64,000 nucleotides of DNA from Trema orientale (GCA_002914845.1 JXTC01000110.1:517986-581985), one strand, 5' to 3'. Shown: positions 24,621 through 37,732, numbered from the stretch's first letter. Notes: generated by a model not told the origin, from the letters alone. Numbers and translations are program-made.

Positions 24621-25547
24621 AGAACATATATATATGTGTGTATTTTTTTGTTTTGATGTTACCCATTGATCGTTTTGGACTACATATCGATGTAGTGCAA
24701 TAACATTATCGAGTCCATATATATTTATGTTCAATATTGTCTCCTAAAACTAATGGGCTTATTTCTTTGGCATTACAGGTGAGGAAGATATGCACAGCAT
24801 AAGCCTGTCAATCTATCCTGATGCTGTTAGCTTGAACATAAATGTTACGTGTATGCCCATGTAGTCTTGGACTCTCTCTTTCAGCTTCTAATTCCTCGGT
24901 AATCTCCAAGAGGAAGAACTCGGAAGCGTGGCAATGTATTGATATCATCCCTAAGTTTCTCTTCTCATATCTTACCTATGTTGTTTGGTCAGAAGAGTGA
25001 TGGAACGAATAATAGGTCTGGCCAGCCTTTAATTTAGCAATTTCACTTCTTTTATTTTGATGGCTATGAAAATAAGTAGTAGCTTGCGTCTCTCGTAGAA
25101 ATTGATACTTTCTTTTATCTCTCTCTCTCGGATAAACTATAAATCTTTTGATTAAGAATATAGGGATTCTGTTCTTCCTTGTTTTGTCCCTGTTTCCTTG
25201 GAGATCAAGAAAACAAAAACTAAGAGGTTATGCCGTAATACACATATTTGCAGGCCCAAGATGAGGCAATGAAAGCTGAACTGTGCTAGTAATAGACGAG
25301 TACAAAAACCCGAACTTTAGAGGAATGAACTAACGCATATCATAATTACTGGATTCTTCCATTTTGCTTCATATATTTAACAAAGCCATGTAGTAGCAAG
25401 ATTTAAATTCTCACCTAATAAATCAGGAAAATGATGCAACATATCAATCATTAACTGAGTTTGAAACGTCTAAAGTCAAATCCATGAACGAAGAAGCAAA
25501 GTAGCACTCTCATTAACGACATACAATGCTATTTACATATTTCTTCT
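24621..25547. other. Spacer between F-box pseudogene and PHD/Myb gene
   Basis: No gene recognised. The left part may hold the degraded 3' end of the F-box gene; the right part includes the 3' UTR of the minus-strand PHD/Myb gene. Confidence 0.3.
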
Positions 25548-27895
25548 TTATCTACAAAGCAATAAGTCAAGAACACCACAAGTACTACTCANTCTCTTAA
25601 CTGGTGCACGCTCTTTGGCCATCAGGTTTCTCCACTTGTCCTTGAGATCAGCTGGAGTACGACTGGGATCAAACACATGACGGCCGTACTCTAAAATTTT
25701 CCTCCAGGGCAGATTTACATTTGCAATCAATGAGAATTCTTGAACACCTTCCTGTAGTATAAAAAGGAATGCACAAAAGAATTAGATGAGTACAAGCCAA
25801 ATGAATCAAAAGGAAGTTAGTTTCCTATGCCTACATATTCCAAAGCATAATTTTAGGTCCTGCTTTATCAATAAAGTCATGAATTGTAGCTGAAGCAGTT
25901 GACATGAAAAATGATCTGAAAAAATTGCAGTATTTAAGGGCTATTTCGTAAAATTTCTCTCTTTTCCATTGACATCAAGTCTAAAAAAGTACCGCAGACA
26001 GTATCCATCCTCCAATTATCAACCAAACAAATTTCCGAAATTTGTTCTGAAATTACACAAGTCTGCAGGTATATATATATATGCTCCACAACAATAAGAC
26101 GATTCACTCAGAAGTTTCATCGCTTAATGGGTTGAAAAATAGGGAGTATTAATGACAGTTCTTCACGCACTAATAGGAGGGAAAGAGATTTTAGGAGGAC
26201 ATATTTTGAAGAAAAAATGGAAGTGCAAAATATATAACAAAGTTAAAATCCAGAAAATAGAAGCTTATACCCTTAGCATTTCTTCCTCTTCCAACTTCCA
26301 GTGTAACCTTTTCCGCTTTGCATTTGGGAAATCCATGATTGGGCTGCGTGTGAATAAGAAATGTATATTAAATTGGCAGTAAGATTTTGATCACGTAACA
26401 AACTAGTCCTAATGCCCAGTAAAATGTAGAATTTTCAGGATGAATCCTCACAGTCAACAACGACTATGGTTCTAGCAAGGGTGGGAAATTCAAATCCAGC
26501 GAGTGAAACACATCCCCTAAAAAGAAAAATGCAATCACAAAAAAAAAAAATGAAAAAAGAAGAAAAACTGAAGTGTTTTTTAGGATATATTCACTTACAT
26601 TTGCTTTGAAGATTCTTGGGACTTTTTGGAGATGGTAGTTTCCTCATCAAAAACCAAAGCATTTTTCTTTGCAGTGGTTTTTTGTCGTCCAACTGCTTGC
26701 CTCAACCGAGGGGAGGATCTCTTAAATGAACTAACATTCTGAGGACGTATTGTCTTTCCAGCTCTTCGTTTGAAACGCCTATGGCACTTTACAACAAATT
26801 CATTTTCAGATATGTCATCAGCATTTGCAAGCCCATCCGATGATTCTGGTTGCCTTTGCTCTTCATCCTCCTCTATGCCTTCATTCTCCTTGGAAACCCT
26901 TGTATCAGCTCCTCTGGTTGACCCATCAACAGCATCATCAACAATTCTCTCTCCTGCAACATGAGAAGTATTCGAAACTTCTCTTTCCTCGTTACCTTCA
27001 GCAATTCCCAAGTCCTCGCCATCATCCATTGGTTCTGAATCCTCCTCTTGTTCATCTTCTCCATCTTTGTCCAATATTTCTTTAGTAATAGAACCCTGAA
27101 GTGAGTCAATCCCTGTTTCTGTCCCTTCTCCTCCACCACCTACATTATCACCACCATTGGCTACACAAGTATTTGGCTGAGCCACATTTTCAAGCACCAC
27201 TTTATCTTGATCATGGCCGCCTTCTTGTGCATCATTCATTTCCTTTTCACCCAAAAACTGATTCTGTTCTTCAAGACCATTCTCCACATTCTCATTATCG
27301 CAGCGAATTCCATCCCGGACATTGAGCAGCGTATCACATTCATTCCCCTCATCTTTGTCATCACATTCCATCTCCTTCTCCTTTTCCTTTTCCTTGTCTT
27401 TGTCTCCACCAACTAGTTTACCCTCGAGAAAATCCAACAACGCTTTCCTCGCCGCCATAACTCTTCTCCTCATCTCTCGAGTCACCGCCAGCGCTCGCAG
27501 GTGCTTACAATGGGGGCAATAGAACTTTCCCGAATCATCAAAAGTAGGATCACACCCCATACACTTCTCATGAACAGCAATCAAGCAGCCTATTTCACTA
27601 CAAACCAAGACTTGCTCATCACTACCTTTACACCTTATGCAAGTTGCCCCCTTCTCTAAGCTATCCCCAACCATCAAATCCTCATTATCACTATTGCCCA
27701 TTTGAGGGCTCAAACGACCATCGTTTTCGGCACCCCGGTGAATCGAATCGGGACTCACACCCCCATTATCATTACCATCATCAAACTCGCTATCAGAGAC
27801 AAAAATTATGTGCGTGCTTGGAGATTTTCCAGAACCGTTTTCCTATCGGAGAACCCATTTTAGGGATTTTTGCCAAAATGAGCGTGGTAACACAA

Positions 27896-27926
<31 letters not shown>

Positions 27927-28070
27927 GAGAATTTCAAAGGAGTAGCAACCAACCTGGTTGAGGAGTACAGGGAGAGCCCTAGCTGTACGGACGAAAAGTC
28001 TGGGAGAACGACGAGCTGGGGTCTGCAATGGCCGAGTCCTACTACCTCCATGCCTCTTCTTGCTTCTCAT
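25548..28070 (-). CDS. PHD-finger protein with C-terminal Myb/SANT (telobox-type) domain
   Basis: Probably a nuclear chromatin or DNA-binding protein; no member function is assumed. Four exons on the minus strand join in phase: 28070-27954, 27842-26599, 26343-26271 and 25751-25548 (545 aa). Residues 1-39 are Arg-rich (MRSKKRHGGSRTRPLQTPAR). A PHD finger lies at about 107-151: CIRCKG, CSEIGC, HEKCMGC, then FYCPHCKH, with a C4HC3 spacing. The middle (about 190-400) is strongly acidic. A Myb-like domain at about 463-525 has KRKRLHWKLEEEEMLREGVQ, then NLPWRKILEYGRHVFDPSRT and PADLKDKWRNL; the DLKDKWRN motif is the telobox-Myb recognition-helix signature. One base (25592) is ambiguous in the codon after APVKR. 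The start is the first ATG in frame. The domain call is firm; the target is unknown. Confidence 0.9.
27896..27924. repeat. (AAAT)n microsatellite
   Basis: Seven tandem AAAT units in the first intron of the PHD/Myb gene. Confidence 0.9.
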
Positions 28071-28735
28071 CCCTCCCTCTCTGAATGTCGAAATTTAATT
28101 TAATTTAAAATCACCTAAAAATTTAAACAGCTGAGAAAAAAATTAACAAAATTCCTATTTTTCAGAAACATTATAAAAGAAAATGTTTTTGATATTATTT
28201 ATTTTGCAGGACATAAAAAAAAAAAATCCAAAATGAGCCACTGGAATTTTCTTTTCTTTTTCTGGTAAAAAAGAAAATGTAAAGAGAGGGAGTACCAGCA
28301 AACTTTTCAACGATTCTTCTGTAAATGATCTGGGCAGCAAGGCTGTCTGTTTTATTTCACCCGTTACGCTTTGTCCGAAATAATTGATTTTTTGGCCCAT
28401 TTGTTCTAAAATTGCAAAATTAGTCTCATTTTCCCCCGAAAATTAACAACTGCGGTCTAAGTTTTGGTCTTTTGCATGCATCGTATTATGGATTCTACTA
28501 TTTTCTTTGCTTTCACTTGTTGGAGTTGGATGCAATTTGATTTTTAGCCTTTAATTTTTTTTCTTTCTTTCTCAAACACTGGTCACTTGCCATATGAGGG
28601 GGGAAATTGATATGGAAGAGTAATCGAATGACGCCATTGTTGCCCGACTCCACCGTGCAGCCACAAATGCCATGGCCTTAGATGTGGTCCCTCGTGTAGG
28701 TGTTTAGCTTGTATAAGTTTTTTCATAGGCCCAAC
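28071..28735. other. Upstream region of the PHD/Myb gene
   Basis: About 665 bases of AT-rich DNA without recognised motifs; it should contain the minus-strand promoter of the PHD/Myb gene. Confidence 0.3.
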
Positions 28736-29556
28736 TAGAGATGCAACAACACCCAACTTATTTTAGGCAGGCTCATCATAAGCCGCGTGCCGGCCCTGCT
28801 CATTATTTTTATGGGCCGAGCTTGATCGGCCACGAAAGAAAATGAGTGGCCCGGCCCATTCCATAGACTATCCTATATGTAGGTTAGATTGGGTTGGCCC
28901 ATAGGCCCCTAATAACTCATTGTAGGCCAGCCTATTGTAGCCTACCATAAGTCGGTCTATTCTAGTTAAAAAAAAATATATATATATATTTTGTTTAACT
29001 TTAAGGTTTTTTTTTTATCAGATCCTAAATAATTTATATACAATTACAAATTAATTTAAGTGTTAATTAATATAATAATAAAAAAAATATCTACTAATAT
29101 TAAAAATTAATATGGATAGAACTAAATAATTATGTAAATCATTAACAACAATTTTATTTATGACTGTTTTGTTAAAAATTTTACAAGTCAAATTCAGTGA
29201 GAGAATACAAAACCTTAGTTTATAAGGAAAAAATAATATAAAATGATTAAGATTATACAAAACAAAATTTTAAAAAAAAAAAAGAAAAGAACAAAAAAAA
29301 ATATAAAAATGAAAGAAGAATGGGCCAGCTCGCGATAAGCCAAAATGGGTCAACTCACTTTGGTCTATCGCATGCTGGTCCGTCCTTACCTAAGCCTAGT
29401 TCATCCTGTAAATTTTGTTGGGCCAAGCTGAGCCGGCCTGCGTACTACAATATCATGACCTAGTCCATAAATAATAGACAAGCTGGGTCAGCTCATTTAC
29501 AGTATCAAAATGGGCTGGGGCTGGCCCATAGACTGCAGCCCATAGTTTCATCTCTA
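28736..29556. mobile_element. hAT-like non-autonomous element with TAGAGATG ends
   Basis: The ends are TAGAGATGCAAC (28736) and, as reverse complement of the right end, TAGAGATGAAAC (29556): 11 of 12 bases agree. The flanking 8-mers GGCCCAAC (28728-28735) and GCCGCAAC (29557-29564) agree in 6 of 8, which fits an aged hAT duplication. The inside is rich in GGGCC/GGCCC words near both ends (GTGGCCCGGCCCATTCC near 28838; GGGCTGGGGCTGGCCCATAG near 29512) around an AT-rich centre, as in plant hAT-type elements. No transposase is present. Confidence 0.7.
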
Positions 29557-29574
29557 GCCGCAACAACTTAGATC

Positions 29575-30090
29575 TAGGAATGGCAATAGGACAGATTGAA
29601 GACGGGTTTTCAATTACCATCCCCATCCCTGAAAGTCAATCACAATACCATACCTGTCCCATTAACTATTCTTTCGGATGCGGGGACAGTGCCGGTATTA
29701 ACCAACGGATAATGAGAAAAACCGTGGTTACCCATTACCTATTGATAATAATAAAATATTAAAAAAATTAAAATAAAATATACAAAATCCTTTTCATAAT
29801 CAACAAAATATTAAATATGATAATATGTATTAATAATTTTTAAATTCTGAAATTTAAATATATAAGTACATATAACTCTCCAAATTCATTATTTTACTAA
29901 AAATATAAGAATATAGATAGTGTAAAATTAAATAGATATTTATATGTAAAATAATTTTTCGATACAAATATATATCTGGACAGGTACGGTACTGATTATG
30001 CTAATATCATCTCTGCACTATACCCGCATATTAACAGTGTGGTTATTTTTTATCCCGATTATTTTCCCACCTTAAGCGCTTTTTCCCTCC
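29575..30090. mobile_element. Possible second hAT-type remnant
   Basis: TAGGAATGGCAATAGGACAG at 29575, close to the common plant hAT end 'GGGATGGCAATGGGxCGGG', is followed by CATCCCCATCCCTG and an AT-rich centre, and CATCTCTGCACTATACCCGC comes near 30010. The right end is not clear, so this is only a candidate. It directly follows the previous element. Confidence 0.35.
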
Positions 30091-31343
30091 CTATTCAAAT
30101 AAGATAATCATAGATACCCTTAACTGCGAGTTATATTCTCATCACTACTTAGATCTGACTTTTCTTAGTTTTTCGTCAAGGTCGAATAGGCATTTAAAAA
30201 ATAATAATAATAATAATAACCAATGGGTTGAATTCTCTTAAGAGGATGAGGTGGCAAGTTTGGAACTCCAAATTTTTCATTAAAACTCCGAATATTAATT
30301 AAAAAAATATTAGTTTTGTAAATATTTTGTACTTTGCCCTATAATTAGGGTCAAAAATCTAAATTGGTAATCCGTACCTCTGTTTTGATTCTCATGTACG
30401 ACAAGACAAAGCACTGCAAAAAATTTTGGTTCTCTCCCGTATTCTCAATCCTAAACAGAGGGGCTAACAAAATAACTAAAAAATAAAAATAAAAGTAGCG
30501 ACTTAGACTTACGACGGGAAGAGTTCGATTCTCTCCAATATGAACGGAGAAAGTGACACATATCATAGGAAAATTTTGATTATCGTAAGGACAGTTTTTT
30601 CAACACTGTAAGATCACATAATAAAAAAATAAAAACAATAAGGTTAAAATGTGCTTTCCTTTGTCGTTGTCCCGAAATAGGAAAGAATAAATGAGAAGAA
30701 GAAAAAAGAGAAATATGTCAGGCGACAATGGCGGGTTCGGGTGGCTCTGGATCACATGTCTTGATTAATGCTTTGCAACCTTCCTTTTCTTTTCTTCCCC
30801 TGTTTTTTCAAAACCCCACTTGTTAGGTAACTACCATTGTTTTTTCTTCTTTATTTTATTTTTGTATTTTTTTTAATGGGAATGACACAGAAAAAGAACT
30901 CTTAATTCAAACACTGCCCATTTTCATATCATGTATGTTTTTCAATTTCTGTGAGTTTTCCAGCCATATTGTTGTTAAATCTTTTGGTTTCATCCAACCT
31001 CACATCTATTATGCTGCCTCTGTTACATCCCTCAAGGTTAGCTCTTTTCTTTTTATCTTACACTTAGCCATGGTGTTTTTTTTTTTTTTTCATTTTTTTT
31101 TTTTTAGGTGGGTGTCTAAAGAAAACCATAATTTTTGGTTATGCAAATCTGATGTATTGTATAATATCTGCAATAGAAACTGGTTTAAAATCCAATCTGG
31201 GATCCACGATGATACAGATGTAATATAATATTTACATTTTTTTTTATATATAAATATGTTTTTAGATCGTGGGACGTGACTGAGCAGTGATGCCTGTATT
31301 TGAAGATGGAGTTCTGGTTTCCTTTTTGGGTTAGCAATATCAA
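30091..31343. other. Upstream region and probable 5' UTR of the CAX gene
   Basis: No gene is recognised. A TAA/TAATAA run is at about 30200. A possible 5' UTR donor (CCCTCAAGGTTAGC near 31030) suggests an intron in the leader, but this is not proven. Confidence 0.3.
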
Positions 31344-31505
31344 ATGGATAATCAAAGCAACAAGGTCAATAACTTTAACATCAACGATGTGCCAATGGTC
31401 AGGATTCAATCCCATCAGGAGGTTATTATTTTCTTCATGTTCTTTTTCATTGTAAATTTCGTCTATACTACGTATAGATGCAAATGATATGTCTATAAAT
31501 ATGTG

Positions 31506-31538
<33 letters not shown>

Positions 31539-34500
31539 ACATTTGTGTTTTTGTATAACAAAGATTTTGGTTTGACAGATAGGATCCTTAGTTGAGTTTG
31601 AGGATCAGGACCTTGTAAGTCCCGAGTCTCTTTCTAGAAGGAAGCATTCTTTTCATGACCCTCCCCATAGATCTTTGTCTTCTGGTGGTTCAGAGAATGG
31701 TTCTACCATATACATAAGGAACAGTATAGCTGAAAGCATCAAGGTTGTGGTCTTCTCGGCCAAAATCAACATACTAATACCCTTTGGCCCTTTAGCAATC
31801 TTGGTTGATAAGTTTTCAGGCCACAATGTGAGTTAAACATTTTGGTATATAAATTTATACATATGTCTTTTGGATCATCAAATGGATCAGTGCATTTTTC
31901 ATTTGTTTATTTGATTGTGTTTCAGGGATGGGTTTTCTTCTTAAGCTTAGTGGGCATCATACCTCTGGCTGAGCGCCTTGGTTATGCTACAGAGTAAGGT
32001 TTCTCAGATTTGGATCCAATTTCTGGTTATTTTCTTGGCTTTTCTGTTTGGATCCGGTAAAACATGGATTTTGGTGCTAGAGATATATGTTCTAGAAATA
32101 CTTCTGAAAGTGAACACAAAACCATATTTTGGGTGGGTAGGGGGAAGGCAGAAATTTGTTAGTTCTACTTATTAGCAACGTATTTTTATTTCCCCTTATA
32201 TATTGAATATAACCGTGCTCCTGGTGCTTTGATACAGGCAACTGTCTTGCTACACTGGACCCACAGGTAATCGTTCTCCTTCCTTCTCTTCATAGTTCCG
32301 AGTTTAGGTTTCAGAACATTAAATATTTGGTTGACACCATCTGTTATGCTGGATTCTCTTAACTCATTGTGGAAACCTTCAAAGTTTTGAGTTTAGGATC
32401 ATGACTTAAAGTAACATCTTGAAAATGTATCCTATCAGTCATTTCTTCATTACTAGTAAAGCCATTAGATTGAATGCATGAGTTAGTGATTTAAAGGAAC
32501 TTCCTTCGTCATATAATTTTGTGAGCTCTAGCTTTCAAGATCAGAGAGAATTTGTTGATTAAACATTCTTTCATGATTCAATCCCTTCTCTCTTCATTTA
32601 CTTGTAATTGTTTTGTTTCAACTTTGCAGTTGGAGGTCTTCTCAATGCTACTTTTGGAAATGCAACTGAGTTGATAATTTCTATTTATGCTTTAAAAAGT
32701 GGCATGATTCGCGTTGTTCAACAGTCATTATTGGGCTCAATTTTGTCGAATATGTTGCTGGTGCTTGGATGTGCTTTCTTTGCTGGGGGACTTGTACATT
32801 CTAAGAGGGAACAAGTCTTTAATAAGGTAGTTCGGAGAATAATTGGTCTATCAAACTAGATAATGTTACTGGAGCTGGTTCTTCACACTATTTTCTCATC
32901 CGTATTCTGGCTTCCTAAAGCTTGAAGTGTACTAAATTTTTCTCAGGGAGCGGCTACAGTGAGCTCTGGATTGCTGTTGATGGCAGTCATGGGCCTGTTG
33001 TTCCCAGCTGTCCTCCACTCTACACGCACAGAATTGCACTTTGGGAGGTCTGAGTTGGCCCTATCAAGATTCACTAGCTGTATTATGCTTGTGGCTTATG
33101 CTGCCTATCTTGTTTTCCAGCTGAAAAGCCAGAGTAATCTATATCTTCCAGTTAACGAGGTTAGAACCAAAACTATTTACTTATTGTTTTTAATTTGGTC
33201 TTCAACATTGAGTTCTCACAAGTTTCTACTGTTATCTACAGTTTCAATCATCTATATTTTTTTTTATTAAATCAATTATGGTGAAAAAGCAATCACTTTC
33301 ATCTTTGATGAATTGTTTTGCAAATAAATTATACCATCTTTGCTTCGTTTTTCCAGTGAAAGAATGATTTTTTTATGATCTAACTGAGGTTATTGCACCA
33401 GAAGGAAATTCTTATATTTGCATGGCTTATAAATAGCAAATGCTCTATTTCTTACTTCCTGTATAAATATATTTAATAAGCAATATCTTGAGAGTGGGAA
33501 CATTATCTAAAACTGGTCTTAGTAGTGAAAATGAATACCAAACCATTTGACACGCGACCTCATAAACTAGTAGTAATATTGGGAAATGGGATTGATTTTC
33601 TGACTGTGTGCGCTTTTATTTATGTTTCAAGATTCAAATTTCAAAACATTTTTCACATTTTACCTCTTTGGAAGTTGTATATTATGCTCCTTTATCTGTT
33701 ACCGGTGGTTAAATAATGAGCATCATAAACTAGGGAGATGGCCAAGCGGATGGGACTTCCAATGATGATGAAGAGGCTCCTGAGATCTCTAAGTGGGAAT
33801 CAATAGTTTGGCTGTCTATTTTGACTGCATGGATTTCTGTCCTCTCAGAATATTTAGTGGATGCTATAGAGGTAAAGACATTGTACATATTTAGAGTGTG
33901 TGTGTGACGTTTCCATTATTTCCTTTTTTGCACTCTCTGTATTACATTCCCTTATTTCTGAGATTTTCTTGCAATACCTCTTCAGGGAGCCTCTGTTAGA
34001 ATGCATATTCCAGTGGCATTTATCAGTGTCATTCTCCTCCCAATTGTTGGGAATGCAGCTGAGCATGCCGGTGCCGTTATGTTCGCCATGAAAGACAAGC
34101 TGGTAAAGAGTTCTCCTCCTAGCATGTGATTTTAAGCATGCATGTTGTATGACCTTTCAGGATTATCAGTTGACTAAGTAAAATTTATCAATGTTTTCTG
34201 AAGGATATATCGCTGGGAGTCGCAATAGGCTCATCAACTCAGATAGCAATGTTCGGGGTATGTGTATGATTTTATGGGCATTTACACTTCGTAGCTTTGT
34301 TTTTAAGAAACATGAAACATGTTGCTTTTTCAATCTGATGATGCACTTTGGTTTTTCATGCATAGGCATAATGAAATTCTGTTTGTTTTACGTATCTTCT
34401 TCCCAGGTTCATTCAATGGTCTGCATTTGCTTTCATATTTTTTTAGGTGACTGGTAGGGGTCTTCTGTATTGGATAAGTGCTAAACCTCTATTAGACACT

Positions 34501-35758
34501 TTGACATTTCCTGCTTTATAGACTGGAACTTCTCATTTGGATGTTTATTGAAATGCACCGCATTCACAGTCATTCTTCTTCACTAAGAAAATAATATTTC
34601 TTTTGAGTGTGTCACATCACCACGTTATTTTCAATTCCATAATGCAATGATCATTAGAATGCAGAAGACAGACAGAAATTTTCACATAAGATGAGTATTC
34701 CCTAGCTAAACTAGCTTTTGGCTGCAGAGTATGGAGATACTAGATATAGGGAACTGCTTCATTCTGTCCCTCTGAAAAATAGTACTTTAATGACCATGCT
34801 TAGATTCTGCTCCATGCTTTTCCTTTCCATCATTTGACCAGCTATCTTAGACGGTATTGAGAGATGCTTTTATAGTGCATATGCAAGCTATTTAAATCAT
34901 CAATCATAACACCATTTGGCATAACTTTTAGAAGCTGCTTTTTGGCTTCCTGAGTCCACATGCAGCTTATATCTTGTTATAAGCTCTTTAGCAAAAAAAA
35001 TATCTTGTTATAGGCTGTGAGATATTTCTTAACTGTTCTTAATACGAGTCCCTTTTTTCTTTGTTTTGCCAACCATTTGTGTGTGGACTATCTTTGATTT
35101 CTAAGGGTTGTTTCTCTCGTAAATCTCCATTATTGTTGTGGTTGCAGATTCCGTTTTGTGTGGTTGTAGGGTGGATAATGGGGCGTCCTATGGACTTAAA
35201 TTTTCAACTTTTTGAGACAGCCACTCTTTTCATAACTGTTCTGGTGGTAGCCTTCATGGTGCAGGTTTGTCTGATAGCCATAAGTTGTATTCTATCATTT
35301 GAAACAAGAAAAAAAGAAAAAGTTACTAGACTACTGCTATAGTGAGAACTCATCCGACTATCGATATTATACCATAAGAATCTTCAATAGTGAGACTTTG
35401 AACTGTGGATGGAAATATCAGAAAGACTACAACTACTATGTTTAACTTCTCGTTATTGTTTTTTTGTTTGTTTGCTGAGAAATCCCTTCATTAACATAAA
35501 ATCAATTTGAGTTTTGCAGGAGGGAACATCAAATTACTTCAAAGGACTGATGCTCGTTCTTTGCTATATTATCGTTGCTGCAAGTTTCTTTGTACATATA
35601 GACCCTACTTCAATAGGTGAGGATCACTAAGTTGTCATTCGGAATCAAACTTCAATTTTACTATATAGTCACAAAAGTGAGAAACACTAGAATCAAAGCC
35701 AATGCTGATATATTTTTCTTTTTTTTTAGCGGATAAGCACCCGAAACCTAGTCATTGA
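31344..35758 (+). CDS. CAX5: Vacuolar cation/proton exchanger, CAX2/CAX5-like
   Basis: It should exchange Ca2+ and probably Mn2+ or other divalent cations for H+ across the vacuolar membrane. Twelve exons join in phase: 31344-31421, 31579-31827, 31926-31993, 32238-32266, 32630-32826, 32947-33159, 33734-33871, 33986-34102, 34204-34257, 35148-35264, 35520-35616, 35730-35758 (461 aa). The two ion-binding repeats are present: [13 protein letters not shown] (from 151) and [17 protein letters not shown] (from 346), each with the key Glu. The acidic loop [18 protein letters not shown] (about 280-297) divides the halves. [19 protein letters not shown] and the [18 protein letters not shown] motif match the CAX2/CAX5 branch better than CAX1. 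About 11 hydrophobic segments. The N-terminus is a soluble tail of the kind that is autoinhibitory in Arabidopsis CAX proteins. The subtype name is by resemblance. Confidence 0.93.
31505..31538. repeat. (TA)n(TG)n compound microsatellite in CAX intron 1
   Basis: Alternating TA run followed by a TG run of about 18 bases. Confidence 0.9.
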
Positions 35759-36638
35759 AATGGATTCATGAAGGCAACCTGCTGATACGTAAGATCAATT
35801 TCCTGCACTGAAGGCATTTATAACTTTCATGCTGCAGCCTTAGAGTTTAGTCAATCCAAGAATACTCTATAAAGATCTTGTAAAGCACAACTTTTACTCA
35901 TCCATGTCGAATTTTATTATGATACCAAGACATGGTGCTCTTCCATGAAATGCTTTGACCGGGAGGGAAGCCGGTGATGCACTTCCGTCCCTCACCACAC
36001 TGGTGCAGAGGACATTGTTGCTGGATATAGGTACTAGTTTTCATGTTGACAGTCAGAGAATATGAAAGAGAAAAATGATTTTTTTTGTGGAGATTGTTCA
36101 ATATTTTTTAACCTCTTTGGTTACCTATATATGGCTTGTATATAGACTAGTGATGAGTCTTTTTTACGTACTGCATATCAATACGAAAATAAATATATCT
36201 TTCTTTGCATGAATGCTTTAGGAACCAAACTCGAGAGTCATGATGCTACTAATTTGCCAAATCTTATAGCATTTTCAGATTTGTCAAGGATTGATTATCA
36301 TTGATGAACTTTCGTATAGTGCAAGAAAAATGGAGAAGATTGATGGAAAATGTTAGTTAAAATAACCTAAGGAAAAGGATGATAGCCAAAAGACAGAACT
36401 AAAATAAGGTTATGTCACTTACCATTGGAATTTTTAGTAAGAAAGAATCACAAGAAGAAAGTAAATATAGAACATTACAACATATGGTATATCTTAGATG
36501 ATTCTTAGCACCGCAGAGCACATTAACACTCTTATGTACAACTCTTTATATATTCAAAAAAAAAAAGAGAGAAGTATTAACTCTTAACATTTTCATATTT
36601 TCTCCAAACTGGGGGAAAAAAAAGTGAAACAATTATTA
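35759..36638. other. CAX 3' UTR and downstream spacer
   Basis: The first part will be the 3' UTR of the CAX gene (AT-rich, no in-frame coding after the TGA at 35756). Beyond it nothing is recognised up to the MITE at 36639. Confidence 0.35.
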
Positions 36639-37010
36639 GGGTAAATTGCAAAAAAGTATCCTGAAGTTTGAGTATTATTTGGACTCTACAAAGTAATACC
36701 TGAGATTAAGAGTTTCAGAAAATTAATACCATGGACTAACTAATTTTAGTAACAAAAAATAATAATATCCTCATTAAAACTGAATTAATCTTTATTATTT
36801 CTATTAATTTTAAGGATATTATTATTTTTTACTAGTTAAAGTTATTCAAAAAGTCAACTTATTTGAGGATATTTTTATTTTTAATTAGTTAAAGTTATTC
36901 AAAAAGTTAATTTAGAGTAATAATTTTCAGAAATTTTTAATCTCAGTCCAAACTTTAGGATTTAAATTGTAAAACACCCAAATTTTAGGATAATTTTTGT
37001 AATTTACTCT
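36639..37010. mobile_element. MITE with about 32-bp terminal inverted repeats and 8-bp duplication
   Basis: Left end GGGTAAATTGCAAAAAAGTA (36639) and reverse-complemented right end AGAGTAAATTACAAAAATTA (37010) agree closely, and both continue with TCCTxAAxTTTG. AATTATTA flanks both sides (36631-36638 and 37011-37018). The 8-bp duplication suits hAT or MULE-derived MITEs. The inside has a repeated TTATTTTTxACTAGTTAAAG and TTATTCAAAAAGT motif and no coding. Confidence 0.75.
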
Positions 37011-37025
37011 AATTATTATCTACTT

Positions 37026-37030
<5 letters not shown>

Positions 37031-37058
<28 letters not shown>
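37031..37058. repeat. Poly(A) homopolymer run
   Basis: About 28 consecutive A bases. Its length may be unreliable in the assembly. Confidence 0.85.
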
Positions 37059-37060
<2 letters not shown>

Positions 37061-37283
37061 CTTATAGATGGACGGCAACCTTCAATCATGTGTGAGCTTT
37101 AAGATTGTGGCTTAGAAAAATTGAAAGGTCTAAAGAAAGATAAATGCTTGAAAATGAAGTGAAAGATGCCCTCTTCGGTCCTCATTCTCTTAATTGAGTA
37201 TTTATTCCTATTGAATGGAGCTAATTGCGTTTTTTTCATGCAGTGAACCACCAAAATTGAAGATCGAATAATATATATATATA

Positions 37284-37527
37284 GTTTGCCAATCCAGTAG
37301 GTATTTTTTTTATCTATGTGTAGATTTTTTTTTTTTTATAGCCGTTAGATCATAATCTAATGGTAATCCAACGGCTATGAAGATATACATGAAAAGATGT
37401 GCATCATTAATATTATTTCTCTCTCTTATTTTTTAATATAAAAAAATGTGCAAAAAAAATTTTCATTGGCCAAATTAATACCTATACAAAGGGGAAAAAA
37501 AAAATACCTACTGAATTGGTGCGCATA
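37284..37527. mobile_element. MITE family 'T', copy A
   Basis: Ends GTTTGCCAATCCAGTAGGTA and, in reverse complement, GCGCACCAATTCAGTAGGTA are near-identical inverted repeats. The inside has the palindrome AGCCGTTAGATCATAATCTA with TGGTAATCCAACGGCT. It shares all this with copies at 37733 and 39694. It sits directly after an AT dinucleotide run. Confidence 0.75.
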
Positions 37528-37732
37528 TGCTGGTTAAAGTAAGATTGTATTGTTGTTTGTTTGTAGAATAAAAAAAGACCAATCTACAAGGAAAAAGAGT
37601 CATCAAATGATATATTAATATTTTTTTATGAAATTAATATATGTTAATAATTGATTATGAATATATAACACTTTTCGAACACAATTTCATGCCTTTAATA
37701 TAAGCATGTCAAAGTCAAAATATATAGATATA

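Noticed and set aside
26420..26510. Possible extra exon of the PHD/Myb gene
   Set aside because: It has splice-like borders, but including it changes the phase and destroys the Myb domain; skipping it joins the flanking exons in frame.
26770..27522. Plus-strand open frames over the PHD/Myb exon
   Set aside because: They are antisense shadows of the long minus-strand exon, which has a clear PHD finger.
32959..33270. Separate small gene starting at [12 protein letters not shown]
   Set aside because: It is CAX exon 6 read on into its intron.
33725..33780. tRNA-like phrase GAGATGGCCAAGCGGATGG
   Set aside because: It resembles a tRNA A-box but is part of CAX exon 7 and cannot form a cloverleaf.
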